DNA of 64,000 nt from assembly GCF_900163635.1 (NCBI RefSeq), contig NZ_FUID01000072.1, forward strand, positions 24,004-88,003, read 5' to 3'. Under the pieces are notes generated by a model. That model had not been told where the DNA came from. It made no database searches and worked only from the letters and a program-made list of their open reading frames with translations. This document shows, in pieces, positions 23,852 to 32,375 of the stretch. The number at the start of each line of letters is the position of its first letter. Positions within the stretch are counted from its first letter, which is position 1. A program made the position numbers and the translations under genes. The stretch comes from Leucobacter sp. 7(1). Its GTDB lineage: Bacteria > Actinomycetota > Actinomycetes > Actinomycetales > Microbacteriaceae.

Positions 23852-24682
23852 ATGGCTGCAGTAAGCATGGCCGCTGTGAAGGAGCTGCGCGAGCGTCTCG
23901 GCGCCGGCATGCTCGACAGCAAGAACGCGCTCGTCGAGGCTGAGGGCGACATCGAGAAGGCGATTGAGATCCTGCGTCTCAAGGGCCTCAAGGGTGTTGC
24001 CAAGCGCGGCGACCGCGAGGCGAGCGAGGGTCTCGTTGCGGCGCGTCAGAGCGATGGCGCTGCCACGATGATCGAGCTCGTGTGCGAGACCGACTTCGTC
24101 GCGAAGAACGCGAAGTTCATCGCCCTGGCTGATCGTGTCATCGATGCAATTGTCGCCGCTTCGGCTGGCACCGTCGAGGAAGCCCTCGCGGCTCCCCTCG
24201 AGGGCAAGACCGTTGCTGACGTGATCACCGACGAGTCGGCGATCCTGGGCGAGCGCATCGTGCTCCGCAAGGTGTCTCGTGTCGAGGCACCGGCTACCTC
24301 GGTGTACCTGCACCAGACCTCGAAGGATCTGCCCCCGCAGATCGGCGTGGTTGTCGGGTACGAGGGCGAGGGCGCGGACGTTGCCCTCAGCATTGCACGG
24401 CACATCTCCTTCGCTGATCCGATCTACGTGACGCGCGACGAGGTCCCCGCGGCCGACGTCGACAAGGAGCGCGAGATCGTCACCGAGATTTCCAAGAGCG
24501 AGGGTAAGCCTGAGGCTGCACTCCCGAAGATCGTTGAGGGGCGTCTGAACGCGTTCTTCAAGCAGGTCGTGCTCGGCGAGCAGGTTCACGCGCTTGACGA
24601 CGAAAAGCGCGAGGTCCAGAAGGTCGCGGCTGCGGCCGGGATCACGGTGACCGGTTTCGCACGAAACAAGGTCGGCGCCTAA
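23852..24682 (+). CDS. tsf: elongation factor Ts
   Basis: 276 residues. The N-terminal UBA-like domain [19 protein letters not shown] is followed by [14 protein letters not shown] and the core TDFVAKN sequence ([14 protein letters not shown]) that contacts EF-Tu to release GDP. The start could be either ATG at 23852 or the one six codons later (MAAVKEL); the first has an AAAGGAG site at 23839-23845. Follows rpsB after 45 bp and is closed by a strong hairpin. Confidence 0.97.
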   Translation: MAAVSMAAVKELRERLGAGMLDSKNALVEAEGDIEKAIEILRLKGLKGVAKRGDREASEGLVAARQSDGAATMIELVCETDFVAKNAKFIALADRVIDAIVAASAGTVEEALAAPLEGKTVADVITDESAILGERIVLRKVSRVEAPATSVYLHQTSKDLPPQIGVVVGYEGEGADVALSIARHISFADPIYVTRDEVPAADVDKEREIVTEISKSEGKPEAALPKIVEGRLNAFFKQVVLGEQVHALDDEKREVQKVAAAAGITVTGFARNKVGA

Positions 24683-24690
24683 CTGGTGTT

Positions 24691-24725
24691 CACAGGACCC
24701 GGGCCATTTTGGTCCGGGTCCTGTG
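24691..24725 (+). terminator. rho-independent-type hairpin after tsf
   Basis: Arms CACAGGACCCGG (24691-24702) and CCGGGTCCTGTG (24714-24725), extended inward by three further pairs, leave a 5-base loop (ATTTT). No U-run follows. Position just behind the tsf stop makes it the end of the rpsB-tsf unit. Confidence 0.75.
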
Positions 24726-24742
24726 CTATGCCCGCACTACTA

Positions 24743-24770
24743 TTGCCTCAACTGAGGCGTTCCCTATTCT
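24743..24770 (+). promoter_or_regulatory. pyrH: putative promoter of pyrH-frr-cdsA
   Basis: TTGCCT (24743-24748) and TATTCT (24765-24770) are parted by 16 bases, behind the tsf terminator and 35 bases before the pyrH ATG. The -35 half overlaps a small dyad GCCTC-4-GAGGC (24745-24758) that could bind a regulator. Confidence 0.45.
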
Positions 24771-24804
24771 TTCCCCCACCGCGCCCCACAAAGGAGACCC
24801 CCAC

Positions 24805-25524
24805 ATGACCGAGACCGCAAACCGCAAGCGTCGAGTTCTGCTGAAGCTCTCTGGCGAGGCATTCGGTGGGGGCACGCTCGGGGTCAACCCCGACGTTGTC
24901 AGCCAGATCGCCCGCGAGATCGCAGCAGCAATGGAGCACGCTGAGGTCGCCGTTGTGGTGGGCGGTGGCAACTTCTTCCGTGGCGCCGAGCTTTCGCAGC
25001 GCGGCATGGATCGCGCTCGTGCGGACTACATGGGCATGCTGGGCACCGTCATGAACGCCCTCGCCCTGCAGGACTTCCTCGAGCAGGCTGGCGTCTCAAG
25101 CCGAGTGCAGTCCGCAATCACGATGACGCAGGTTGCCGAGACCTACATTCCGCTGCGTGCCGTGCGCCACCTGGAGAAGGGGCGTGTGGTGATCTTCGGA
25201 GCCGGCGCAGGCCTCCCGTACTTTTCCACCGACACAGTCTCGGCGCAGCGTGCGCTCGAGATCCACGCTGACGAGGTCCTCGTCGCAAAGAACGGCGTCG
25301 ATGGTGTGTATACCGCGGACCCCGCGAAGGATCCGAACGCGACGCTGATCCACGACATCAGCTACAACGAAGCTCTGGTCCAGGGCCTCAAGGTTGTCGA
25401 CTCCACAGCGTTCAGCCTGTGCATGGATAACGGGATGCCCATGCGCGTGTTTGGTATGGAGCCCGCCGGAAACGTGACCGCGGCGATCCGTGGCGAGAAG
25501 CTCGGAACCCTGGTACACCGCTAA
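24805..25524 (+). CDS. pyrH: UMP kinase
   Basis: 239 residues from the ATG at 24805 with AAGGAG at 24791-24796; the frame is open further upstream but crosses the terminator. Amino-acid-kinase fold: [28 protein letters not shown], the [17 protein letters not shown] helix, [15 protein letters not shown] and [11 protein letters not shown]. Phosphorylates UMP to UDP in pyrimidine nucleotide synthesis. Upstream of frr in the conserved order pyrH-frr-cdsA. Confidence 0.97.
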   Translation: MTETANRKRRVLLKLSGEAFGGGTLGVNPDVVSQIAREIAAAMEHAEVAVVVGGGNFFRGAELSQRGMDRARADYMGMLGTVMNALALQDFLEQAGVSSRVQSAITMTQVAETYIPLRAVRHLEKGRVVIFGAGAGLPYFSTDTVSAQRALEIHADEVLVAKNGVDGVYTADPAKDPNATLIHDISYNEALVQGLKVVDSTAFSLCMDNGMPMRVFGMEPAGNVTAAIRGEKLGTLVHR

Positions 25525-25560
25525 GCTTGAAGCAGTTCGGCAACACATAAGGAGAACACC

Positions 25561-26115
25561 GTGATCGAAGAGGTCTTCGTAGACATCAAGGACCGGATGA
25601 ACGGCGCAGTGGCGTCCGCGAAGGACGGCTTTGCCTCGGTGCGAACCGGCCGTGCGACGCCCGCTCTGCTGCAGAACCTGCAGGTCGACTACTACGGCAC
25701 GCCCACGCCGCTGCCGCAGCTCGCCTCGGTCCAGAATCAGGACGCCCGCAGCCTCCTCATCACGCCCTACGACAAGGGCGCGATGAAGGACATCGAGCAG
25801 GCGATCCGCGACATGCCCAACCTTGGCGCGAACCCCTCGAACGACGGCACCGTCATTCGCGTAACGCTGCCCGACCTCACCGAGGAACGCCGCAAGGAGT
25901 TCGTGAAGATTGTGAAGGGTCGTGCTGAAGACGCACGCGTTGCAATTCGCAACGTGCGCCGTCAGGGCAAGGACGATCTCGAGGCCCTCAAGAGCGATCT
26001 TGGCGAGGATGAGGTCGCCCGCGCAGAGAAGGAGCTCGAAGCTGTGACGAAGCAGTTCATCGAGCAGATCGATGATGCGCTCAAGCGCAAAGAAGCTGAG
26101 CTGCTGGAGGTCTAG
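25561..26115 (+). CDS. frr: ribosome recycling factor
   Basis: 184 residues, GTG start with AAGGAG at 25549-25554. Full-length [72 protein letters not shown] and [12 protein letters not shown]. With EF-G it splits post-termination ribosomes. 36 bp behind pyrH and 5 bp ahead of cdsA, so one operon. Confidence 0.98.
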   Translation: MIEEVFVDIKDRMNGAVASAKDGFASVRTGRATPALLQNLQVDYYGTPTPLPQLASVQNQDARSLLITPYDKGAMKDIEQAIRDMPNLGANPSNDGTVIRVTLPDLTEERRKEFVKIVKGRAEDARVAIRNVRRQGKDDLEALKSDLGEDEVARAEKELEAVTKQFIEQIDDALKRKEAELLEV

Positions 26116-26120
26116 GCGGC

Positions 26121-27038
26121 ATGTCCGGCTCGGAGAAACGCGAGGAACTGCGCAGCGCCCTGGAAACAACGCGCGCGCAGCTTGAGGCGACCAACGCGCG
26201 AATCGAAGCACGCGCGGGGCGCAACCTGTTTTTCGCGATTCTCTCCGGGCTTGTCTTCGGCGGGGTGTTCCTCGTCAGCCTGCTCCTGATCAAGGAACTG
26301 TTTGTCGTACTCGTTGCGGCGCTTGTCGGGGTGGCGCTTGTCGAGCTCGCCTCCGCATTCCGCGTCGCAGGACGACGGGTTCCTCGAATTGGCGTCGTGC
26401 TGGGCGGCCTCACGGTTGTCGCCGGTGCCTATTTCTGGGGCGCTGAGGGGATGCTGCTGGGCCTGTTCGCGGGATCGGCCTTGCTCACCGTCTGGCGTCT
26501 GCTGGAAGGACTGCTTCCTGCGTGGGAGACACCGCCCCGGACACTGATCCGTGACGTGTTCTCCGGGCTCTTCACCCTTGTCTACGTCGCATTCCTGGCC
26601 TCATTCACCGTCCTGCTCGTTGATGCCGAGCGGGGGGAGTGGTGGGTATTCTCCCTCGTGCTGATCGTGGTCTCCGTGGACGTGGGCGCGTACGCCGCTG
26701 GTGTGACCCTCGGTCGTCACAAGATGACGCCCCGGATCAGCCCCAATAAGACCTGGGAGGGGTTTATCGGGGCCGCCATCGTCGCGATGACCGTGGGGGT
26801 GCTCGTCTCGATCTTTGCGCTTGAACAGCCCTGGTGGGTGGGGATCATCCTCGGTGTCGTTGTGCTCCTCACTGCGACGGGGGGAGACCTCACCGAATCT
26901 CTCATCAAGCGAAATCTGGGAGTGAAGGATATGAGTAGCTGGGTCCCAGGACACGGTGGTTTCTTGGACAGGCTCGATTCGCTGCTGCCGTCCGCAGTCG
27001 GCGTGTACGGTGTGGCGCTCTTTTTGGGTGTGGTCTGA
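26121..27038 (+). CDS. cdsA: phosphatidate cytidylyltransferase
   Basis: 305 residues with about eight membrane segments. The CDP-alcohol signature is near the C-terminus: SPNKTWEGFIGA, then GGDLTESLIKRNLGVKDMSS and PGHGGFLDRLDSL, giving the metal-binding D residues. The first 40 residues are a charged helix (EELRSALETTRAQLEATNAR), a cytosolic extension. Makes CDP-diacylglycerol for membrane phospholipids. Its TGA overlaps the ATG of the next gene. Confidence 0.95.
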   Translation: MSGSEKREELRSALETTRAQLEATNARIEARAGRNLFFAILSGLVFGGVFLVSLLLIKELFVVLVAALVGVALVELASAFRVAGRRVPRIGVVLGGLTVVAGAYFWGAEGMLLGLFAGSALLTVWRLLEGLLPAWETPPRTLIRDVFSGLFTLVYVAFLASFTVLLVDAERGEWWVFSLVLIVVSVDVGAYAAGVTLGRHKMTPRISPNKTWEGFIGAAIVAMTVGVLVSIFALEQPWWVGIILGVVVLLTATGGDLTESLIKRNLGVKDMSSWVPGHGGFLDRLDSLLPSAVGVYGVALFLGVV

Positions 27039-27634
27039 TGGCTGCCCGCTCTCAGGAACCCCGACAGCGCGCCGGGCAGAATGGTCCCGTGCACACCTCA
27101 TTTCCTCTCGCGCCCGGATCTCAACAGGGCTACGCCCCCGAGCCGGTTGATGAGTTTCTGGGCCGCGCCCGGCTTTCCTACGAGGGCGGCGGGCCCGGCC
27201 TCACCGCCGAAGACGTGCGCCATACGGCATTCCCGATGCGGCGGGGCGGATACGCGACGCGCTACGTCGACGCTGCGCTGGATCGGCTCGAAGAAGTCTT
27301 CTTCGAACGGGAGCGCCGCGCCAAGGTACGTGCCTCCGGTGAAGACGCTTGGTGGGACGAGACGCGAGCACTGCTTTCCGAGGTTCGGGGACGGATCCAG
27401 CGCCCCCGGGGGCGTCGGTTCCGCCGTCGCGGTCTCTTCGCGACCGGCTACCGCCGTTCACAGGTTGACGCCTTTCTTGACCGCGTCTCCGAGATGTTTG
27501 AGCGCCGTGAGCTCGGCCTGAAACCCGCCGAGGTTCGAGATGTGGTGTTCCACTCGCAGTGGCGCGGGTATGACGAGGATCAGGTTGATGCGCTCCTCGA
27601 TGGCGTCGTCGAGCTGATCCTTGCGACCCGCTAG
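27038..27634 (+). CDS. DivIVA-domain-repeat protein
   Basis: 198 residues with three copies of the DivIVA/DivI1A short motif: GYAPEPVDEFLGR, GYATRYVDAALDR and GYRRSQVDAFLDRVSEMF, plus a fourth-like RGYDEDQVDALLDGV at the C-terminus, each preceded by an F-P-x-x-x-R/G-type stretch. It lacks the long coiled coil of Wag31/DivIVA. Start overlaps the cdsA stop by one base. Likely a cytosolic or membrane-peripheral protein linked to cell pole or division, by family only. Confidence 0.8.
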   Translation: MAARSQEPRQRAGQNGPVHTSFPLAPGSQQGYAPEPVDEFLGRARLSYEGGGPGLTAEDVRHTAFPMRRGGYATRYVDAALDRLEEVFFERERRAKVRASGEDAWWDETRALLSEVRGRIQRPRGRRFRRRGLFATGYRRSQVDAFLDRVSEMFERRELGLKPAEVRDVVFHSQWRGYDEDQVDALLDGVVELILATR

Positions 27635-27672
27635 TGCACCCTGCCGGGCCCCCTCGCCAGCGGGACTCCACA

Positions 27673-27701
27673 TTGTCGAAACAGCTTTGCTGAGATAAGA
27701 T
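27673..27701 (+). promoter_or_regulatory. promoter of the lytic transglycosylase-like gene
   Basis: TTGTCG (27673-27678) and TAAGAT (27696-27701) with a 17-base spacer form a good sigma-70-type promoter. The GTG start codon begins at 27711, so transcription would begin within a few bases of it and the message would be leaderless or nearly so; no Shine-Dalgarno is visible. Confidence 0.6.
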
Positions 27702-27710
27702 CGTTACATT

Positions 27711-28376
27711 GTGGCATCACTGAATGGAAAATCCGTCTCCCGCTGGTCGCGCTTTCGCGCCCCCGTCGCCGGGCTCGCTGTCGCGGGCTTCTTAGGTGCG
27801 GCCGTGATCGCGCCGTTCGCGCTGCCCAGCGCCCAGGCCGATGCGGAAGCAATGGCGTTCCAAGAACGCATCCATCAGGAGTTCACTCCGAACGTGACCG
27901 CCGAAGCCGACCTCGTCTACGCGGATGTCCCCACGATCCAAATGCCGGATCCTGAGGAAGAGCGCAAGAAGAAGGAAGCCGAAGCAGCGGCCAAGGCAGC
28001 GAAGGCTGCTGAGGAAGCCGCGAAGGCTGCTCAGGCAGCTCAGGCTGCCGGCGGCTCCGCAGATGCTGGTCTCGGCGCACCCCCGAAGTACTCGGGCGGC
28101 GGTTCTCCCGCGGAGTGGATGGCCGCAGCTGGCATTCCCGAGGCCGACTGGGGCTACGTGGACTACATCGCGTCCAAGGAGAGCACCTGGAACCCCAACG
28201 CGACAAACGCGAGCTCGGGTGCGTGCGGCCTCATTCAGGCATACCCGTGCAGCAAGGTCCCCGGCAACGGCTACGACCCTGTAGACAACCTGCGTTGGGC
28301 GAGCGGCTACGCCGTCGACCGCTACGGCTCCTGGGCGGCCGCCTACGCGTTCTGGACCGCCAACCACTGGTGGTGA
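27711..28376 (+). CDS. secreted lysozyme-like / aggregation-promoting-factor-type protein
   Basis: 221 residues from a GTG. A signal peptide spans about residues 20-44 (VAGLAVAGFLGAAVIAPFAL, cut near AQADA). A central Lys/Glu/Ala-rich helix (residues 83-115) links to a C-terminal lysozyme-fold domain: PEADWGYVDYIASKESTWNP with the candidate catalytic Glu in SKEST, then SGACGLIQAYPCSKVPGNG, a Cys pair that may form a disulfide, and RWASGYAVDRYGSW. This domain is common in Actinobacteria (Rpf-like or APF-type) and acts on peptidoglycan. Transcribed from its own promoter at 27673-27701. Confidence 0.85.
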   Translation: MASLNGKSVSRWSRFRAPVAGLAVAGFLGAAVIAPFALPSAQADAEAMAFQERIHQEFTPNVTAEADLVYADVPTIQMPDPEEERKKKEAEAAAKAAKAAEEAAKAAQAAQAAGGSADAGLGAPPKYSGGGSPAEWMAAAGIPEADWGYVDYIASKESTWNPNATNASSGACGLIQAYPCSKVPGNGYDPVDNLRWASGYAVDRYGSWAAAYAFWTANHWW

Positions 28377-28388
28377 TCCGGGGAACCC

Positions 28389-28670
28389 ATGCCCCGTAAG
28401 CATCGAAGGGTGCCGCCAGGCGAGATGCGCGACGTCACGCGCCTCGCTCACGGCGGTGCTCAACAGCAGACGCGCCGCGGCCGAGACTGGTTTGTGCGCG
28501 AGATCCCCGCTCACCGCGCCGAGAAGGCGTATCGCTGCCCGGATTGCGGGCAAGAGATCCCGCAGGGGCAGGCTCACGTTGTCGCCTGGTCAGCAGAGCA
28601 CCTGTTTGGCGACGGTGCGGCCGTGCGGGATCGTCGGCACTACCACGCACACTGCTGGCGCCTGAGCTAA
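28389..28670 (+). CDS. small zinc-motif protein of unknown function
   Basis: 93 residues. Basic N-terminus (MPRKHRRVPPGEMRDV), then YRCPDCGQEIPQGQAHVV and HYHAHCWRL, giving a likely zinc site from two Cys pairs or Cys/His ligands. Homologues in Actinobacteria are commonly labelled ATP/GTP-binding protein, but no nucleotide-binding motif is visible here, so I leave it as unknown. 12 bp behind the previous gene, convergent with rnhA. Confidence 0.65.
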   Translation: MPRKHRRVPPGEMRDVTRLAHGGAQQQTRRGRDWFVREIPAHRAEKAYRCPDCGQEIPQGQAHVVAWSAEHLFGDGAAVRDRRHYHAHCWRLS

Positions 28671-28677
28671 CCGCGCA

Positions 28678-29202
28678 CTAAAACAGGGTGGGCGGTGCCG
28701 GTGGTGTCGCAACATTGACGGTGGGGGAGCTCCCCGCACCGGCAATTCCCGGTCCTGCGTCCGGTTCACGGCCCGCTTGGAACGCGGTGGCTGCGGCCCG
28801 AGCCCGGTCGTCAGCAAGCTCGTTCAGCGGGTGACCTGCGTGGCCTTTGACCCACTCGAAGGTGACAGTTCGCCCCACCAGTGCTGCATCCAGGCGCTCA
28901 AGGAGGTCCCGGTTCAACACGGGCTTCCCGTCGGCCTTACGCCAGCCCTTCCGCTTCCAGCCCGGCATCCACTGGGTCACAGAATTGATCACGTACTGGC
29001 TGTCGCAGAGCACATGCAGCGGTTCGTCGGCGCGATGAGCGGTGGCGAGCAGCAGATCCAGCACAGCCATGAGCTCGCCCTGATTGTTGGTGGCCCGCGG
29101 CCAGCCGCCCGCCCGCCACTGGGTTTCATCGATTACCCAGGCCCAGCCGGCGGGGCCGGGATTCCCGAGTGCTGATCCGTCTGCGGCGGCCGTGAGCGTC
29201 AT
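28678..29202 (-). CDS. ribonuclease H family protein
   Basis: 174 residues. Type I RNase H with catalytic acidic residues in AAADGSALGNPGPAGWA, NNQGELMAVLDLL, VLCDSQYVINSVTQW and the His loop WVKGHAGHPLNELADDRAR. Cleaves RNA in RNA-DNA hybrids. The C-terminal 25 residues are an unstructured Gly/Pro/Ala tail. Convergent with the preceding zinc-motif gene. Confidence 0.9.
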   Translation of the reverse strand: MTLTAAADGSALGNPGPAGWAWVIDETQWRAGGWPRATNNQGELMAVLDLLLATAHRADEPLHVLCDSQYVINSVTQWMPGWKRKGWRKADGKPVLNRDLLERLDAALVGRTVTFEWVKGHAGHPLNELADDRARAAATAFQAGREPDAGPGIAGAGSSPTVNVATPPAPPTLF

Positions 29203-29265
29203 AGTTCCATCCTGCCAGTGCGGCGTGCGTGGGGGATCGGGGCGGCCACCCGGGCGCGCCCCGAA

Positions 29266-32112
29266 CTAGGAGTTCTCAGCGGGAGTGTCCGTTGCCTGCG
29301 GTGTCGTTGCGGTCTCCTGCGCGAGCATATCCTCGGCGACCGGTGCCTCGACCAGGCGGCCAGCGACGGTGCTCATCTTCTGAGCGTTCGTGATGACCTC
29401 GCCGAGGCTCTCGAAGTAGCGCGCTACGGCACCCCGCTCCACCTTCAGCTGGGTCATGCGATCCTCAGCAGCGGCGAGTACCTTCGCGGCGCGCTCTTCC
29501 GCGGCTGCGAAGGTGACCTGCGCACGCTGTTCCGCCTCGACAACGATCTCGGCGGCCTGACGCTCAGCTGCGGCTCGCATGGTCCGGGCTTCTTGTGCCG
29601 CATCGCGGGTCAGCGTCTCGTGCTCGGCGCGTGCTGCGGCCAACTGCGTCTGCAGCTCGGTGAGCTCCGCGGTTGCCGCTTCGACCCCGCGTTGCGTCGC
29701 TTCTGCGGCTTCGCGCTGTCGCGTGGCAAGGTCCTGTTCGAGGGCCTCGCGCTGCTCCGACGCGGCTACGGTGAAGGTGCGAGAGTCCGTCGCAATCTGC
29801 TCTTGGAGTCGGCGCACGGTGTCTTCTACTTCGGTGCGCTGTGTACTGAGACGTGACTCCTCCGCGGCACGGTAGTCCGCGAGTTCCGCGACAGTGTCGG
29901 CGCGCAGCAGGTCGGTCTCTTCGGTAGCGCTGCTCCGGAGCGCGGCGACCTCGCGGGCGATGGCCGCCTCCTGCGCTGCGCGTTCCGTGCTGAGGTCGTT
30001 CTCGTGCTGTTCGCGTTCCGAAGCGAGCTCTCGGTCGTGCTCCGCGCGCTCACGAGCCAGCGTTGCGGTGAGGGCCGCGCGCTCGCGCTCCATCCGGAGC
30101 TCAAGCTCTTCTCGTTCGAGACCCAGAGCTTCGGCGGCCTCTTCCCGGGCGATTCGTGCTCGCTCAGATTCCGCGGCCTGCTCGTCTGCCAACTGCTGTT
30201 GGTGCGCCGCCAGCTGGGCGGCGAGGCGTTCATCCTGCACCGTCGTGGCGTCCGCCAGACGTGCTTCGTGCTCGGCGAAGCCGCGGGCCTGCTGTGTGGC
30301 AGCCTGCTCGCGTTCCGTGGTGAGCTCCAGCTCGTGTGTCGAGCGCTCCGCGTCGATCTGCGACCGGTGCGTATCCCACTCCGCGATGAGGCGATCCTGG
30401 TGGGCGGCGAGTTCCTGACCGATCCGGCTTTCGTGCGCAGCGCGCTCGGCACCGATCCGAAGGACATGGGCCTCGGATTCGGTCGCGATCGCTGTCTCGT
30501 GCGCGTCCCGTTCCGACTGAAATTGAGTGTCGTGAGCCGCGCGTTCGGCGGCGAGCGTCGTGTCGTGCGTTTCGCGCTCGCCGATGATCTCGGCTTCGTG
30601 TGTGGCCCGCTCTGACTCGATGAGTGACTCGTGGGCGGCCCGCTCCTCGGCGATGCGGCGTTCGTGTGCCTCGCTCTCACGCGCGATGCGGTCATCGTGG
30701 CCGGCCCGCTCGGTGGCAATCTCGTGATTGTGCGCCGCGAGCTCGGTGCTGAGGCGCGTATCGTGTGCGTCCTGCTCGTCGCGCAACCGCGCCTCGTGGG
30801 CCACGATCTCCGCGCGGAGCGCGTCGTCGTGGACCTCCCGCTCCCGCGCAATATCGGCTTCGTGAGTGGCGATCTCGGTCGCGATGCGCGTGCGGTGGGT
30901 GTCGAGCTCGCCGCTGAGGAGCGTTTCCTGCTGCGCACGCGCGGCAGCCAGTTCGGCGTCGAGCTGCGCGCGATCGTCGGCGCGCTGCTGCTCAGCACGC
31001 GCGGTGAGGAGTTCCTGCTCTCGGGCAGCCTGGTCCGACAGGGTGGCGAGCTCGGCGCGGTGGGCGTCCAACTCGCGCGCGATCGCGGCCTCATGCTCCG
31101 TACGCTCCTGTGCGCTGCGATCGAGGTGCGTCTGCTGTTCGAAGGCGATCCGTCGTTCGTGCTGGGTGCGCTCGGTCTCGAGAGCCTCATCGTGGTCAGC
31201 GCGCTCCTGCGCGATACGCCCGCGGAGCGTCTCCATCTCAGCGGTGAGCGCGCGGCGTTGGGCATCGATCTCGGCTTCGAGGGTGCGCGAGCGTTCGGTA
31301 AAGCGCTCTTCCAGTTCCGCTTCCTCGCGCTGGCGCTTCGCCTCGAACTCAGTGCGCGCTCGCTCGCCTTCCCGGACGAGCCGCGCACGCTCCAGCTCCG
31401 CCTCGCGCTCGCTCTCTTCTTGCTGACGCGCGAGCGAGACTGCGTGTTGTTCGGTGACCGATCGCAGGTCTTCCGCGGCGGCACGCGCCTCAGTGGTGAC
31501 GCGATCGGCCTCCGCCTGCGCGGTGGCGAGAGTCGCCTGCGCCTCGCGCTTGGCGCTCTCGAGCTGCGTGTGGGCCTCACGCTCGGAGGAACTCCGGGTG
31601 AGTTCAGCCGAGCGGCGGGCCTCTTCCCAGAGCCGCTCCCGCTCGGCGTTTGCGATGGCGTCCTGCTGCGCGGTGTCGGTGCGCGCGCCGGACACGAGGA
31701 CGTCAGCCTGCTCGCTCGCGGAGCGCAATAGTTCATCAGCTCGTTCCTGAGCGGCGGTCAGGACGCGCGCGCTTTCGGCTTCGGAGGAGCGGCGCAGCTT
31801 TTCAGCGTCAAGATCCGCCTGAGCCATGAGCCGCTGGGCGTGATCCTCTGCGACCTGCAAACTCTTCTCGACCCGCAGCCCGAGTCCCGAGTAGCCACTG
31901 GCCCCGAGCTCTGCGACTTGCTCTTGCAGTTCAGCGATGAGCTGCCGCTGCTCCTGGCCGATCCCCGTCGCTTCTTGATGCGCGACCTGCAGTGACTCGA
32001 TGTGCGACTGGAGCGAGCCGATGTGGCTCATCAGCGCGGTGACACGCTCGTCAACTTCCTCGCGGTTGTAACCGCGGAAGGCAGGGGTGAATGGCTGAAC
32101 TGCTTCGGACAC
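29266..32112 (-). CDS. giant DivIVA-type coiled-coil protein with 11-residue repeats
   Basis: 948 residues from the GTG at 32112 (CGGAG 5 bases upstream). The N-terminus has a DivIVA-like start, FTPAFRGYNREEVDERVTAL. Most of the rest is coiled coil: heptad-like to residue 300, then 11-residue units with His at a fixed place (residues 302-356 and 401-598), then mixed coil to residue 890 and an Ala/Thr tail. Length and composition recall Streptomyces Scy/FilP-type cytoskeletal scaffolds. It is probably a cytosolic filament- or scaffold-former at the poles. The opposite strand is open over long stretches only because of the biased composition. An upstream in-frame extension to 32265 is Arg/Pro-rich and unlikely. 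Confidence 0.82.
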   Translation of the reverse strand: MSEAVQPFTPAFRGYNREEVDERVTALMSHIGSLQSHIESLQVAHQEATGIGQEQRQLIAELQEQVAELGASGYSGLGLRVEKSLQVAEDHAQRLMAQADLDAEKLRRSSEAESARVLTAAQERADELLRSASEQADVLVSGARTDTAQQDAIANAERERLWEEARRSAELTRSSSEREAHTQLESAKREAQATLATAQAEADRVTTEARAAAEDLRSVTEQHAVSLARQQEESEREAELERARLVREGERARTEFEAKRQREEAELEERFTERSRTLEAEIDAQRRALTAEMETLRGRIAQERADHDEALETERTQHERRIAFEQQTHLDRSAQERTEHEAAIARELDAHRAELATLSDQAAREQELLTARAEQQRADDRAQLDAELAAARAQQETLLSGELDTHRTRIATEIATHEADIAREREVHDDALRAEIVAHEARLRDEQDAHDTRLSTELAAHNHEIATERAGHDDRIARESEAHERRIAEERAAHESLIESERATHEAEIIGERETHDTTLAAERAAHDTQFQSERDAHETAIATESEAHVLRIGAERAAHESRIGQELAAHQDRLIAEWDTHRSQIDAERSTHELELTTEREQAATQQARGFAEHEARLADATTVQDERLAAQLAAHQQQLADEQAAESERARIAREEAAEALGLEREELELRMERERAALTATLARERAEHDRELASEREQHENDLSTERAAQEAAIAREVAALRSSATEETDLLRADTVAELADYRAAEESRLSTQRTEVEDTVRRLQEQIATDSRTFTVAASEQREALEQDLATRQREAAEATQRGVEAATAELTELQTQLAAARAEHETLTRDAAQEARTMRAAAERQAAEIVVEAEQRAQVTFAAAEERAAKVLAAAEDRMTQLKVERGAVARYFESLGEVITNAQKMSTVAGRLVEAPVAEDMLAQETATTPQATDTPAENS
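30319..30912 (-). repeat. 18 consecutive 33-bp units encoding hendecads with a fixed histidine
   Basis: Residues 401-598 of the coiled-coil protein divide into 18 units of exactly 11 residues, from GELDTHRTRIA to AERSTHELELT, each with Glu at position 2 and His at position 6 and mostly Ile/Leu at position 9 or 10. The register extends back to residue 302, with five more His units and four without. DNA identity between units is modest, so the constraint is on the protein. Confidence 0.85.
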
Positions 32113-32375
32113 GTGCGCTCCGGAATCTGAAAACGGGGATCTCCCGCGGGCGCGACGCAGCAAAAGGGTAGCGGCACGGGCATGGTGAGGTCCATGATAG
32201 TTCACAACCCAGGGAGTTGTGGGGGATTTCCGCGGCTCCCGAGCGGATTCCGGTGCGGTCCGCATGTCACTTTCGGAAAGCTCCGGTAGCGTTGACCGCT
32301 GAAGACCCGAATGCGCGCAAGGATGAAGACCCTGATGTGCGGCCGGTTATGGAAGAACCAATGTGAGGAGCTCAC

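Noticed and set aside
29579..31750. Long plus-strand open frames opposite the coiled-coil gene (up to 366 codons)
   Set aside because: Products are Arg/Ser/Leu-rich with no domains; they arise from the codon bias of the Glu/Ala/Arg repeats on the real strand.
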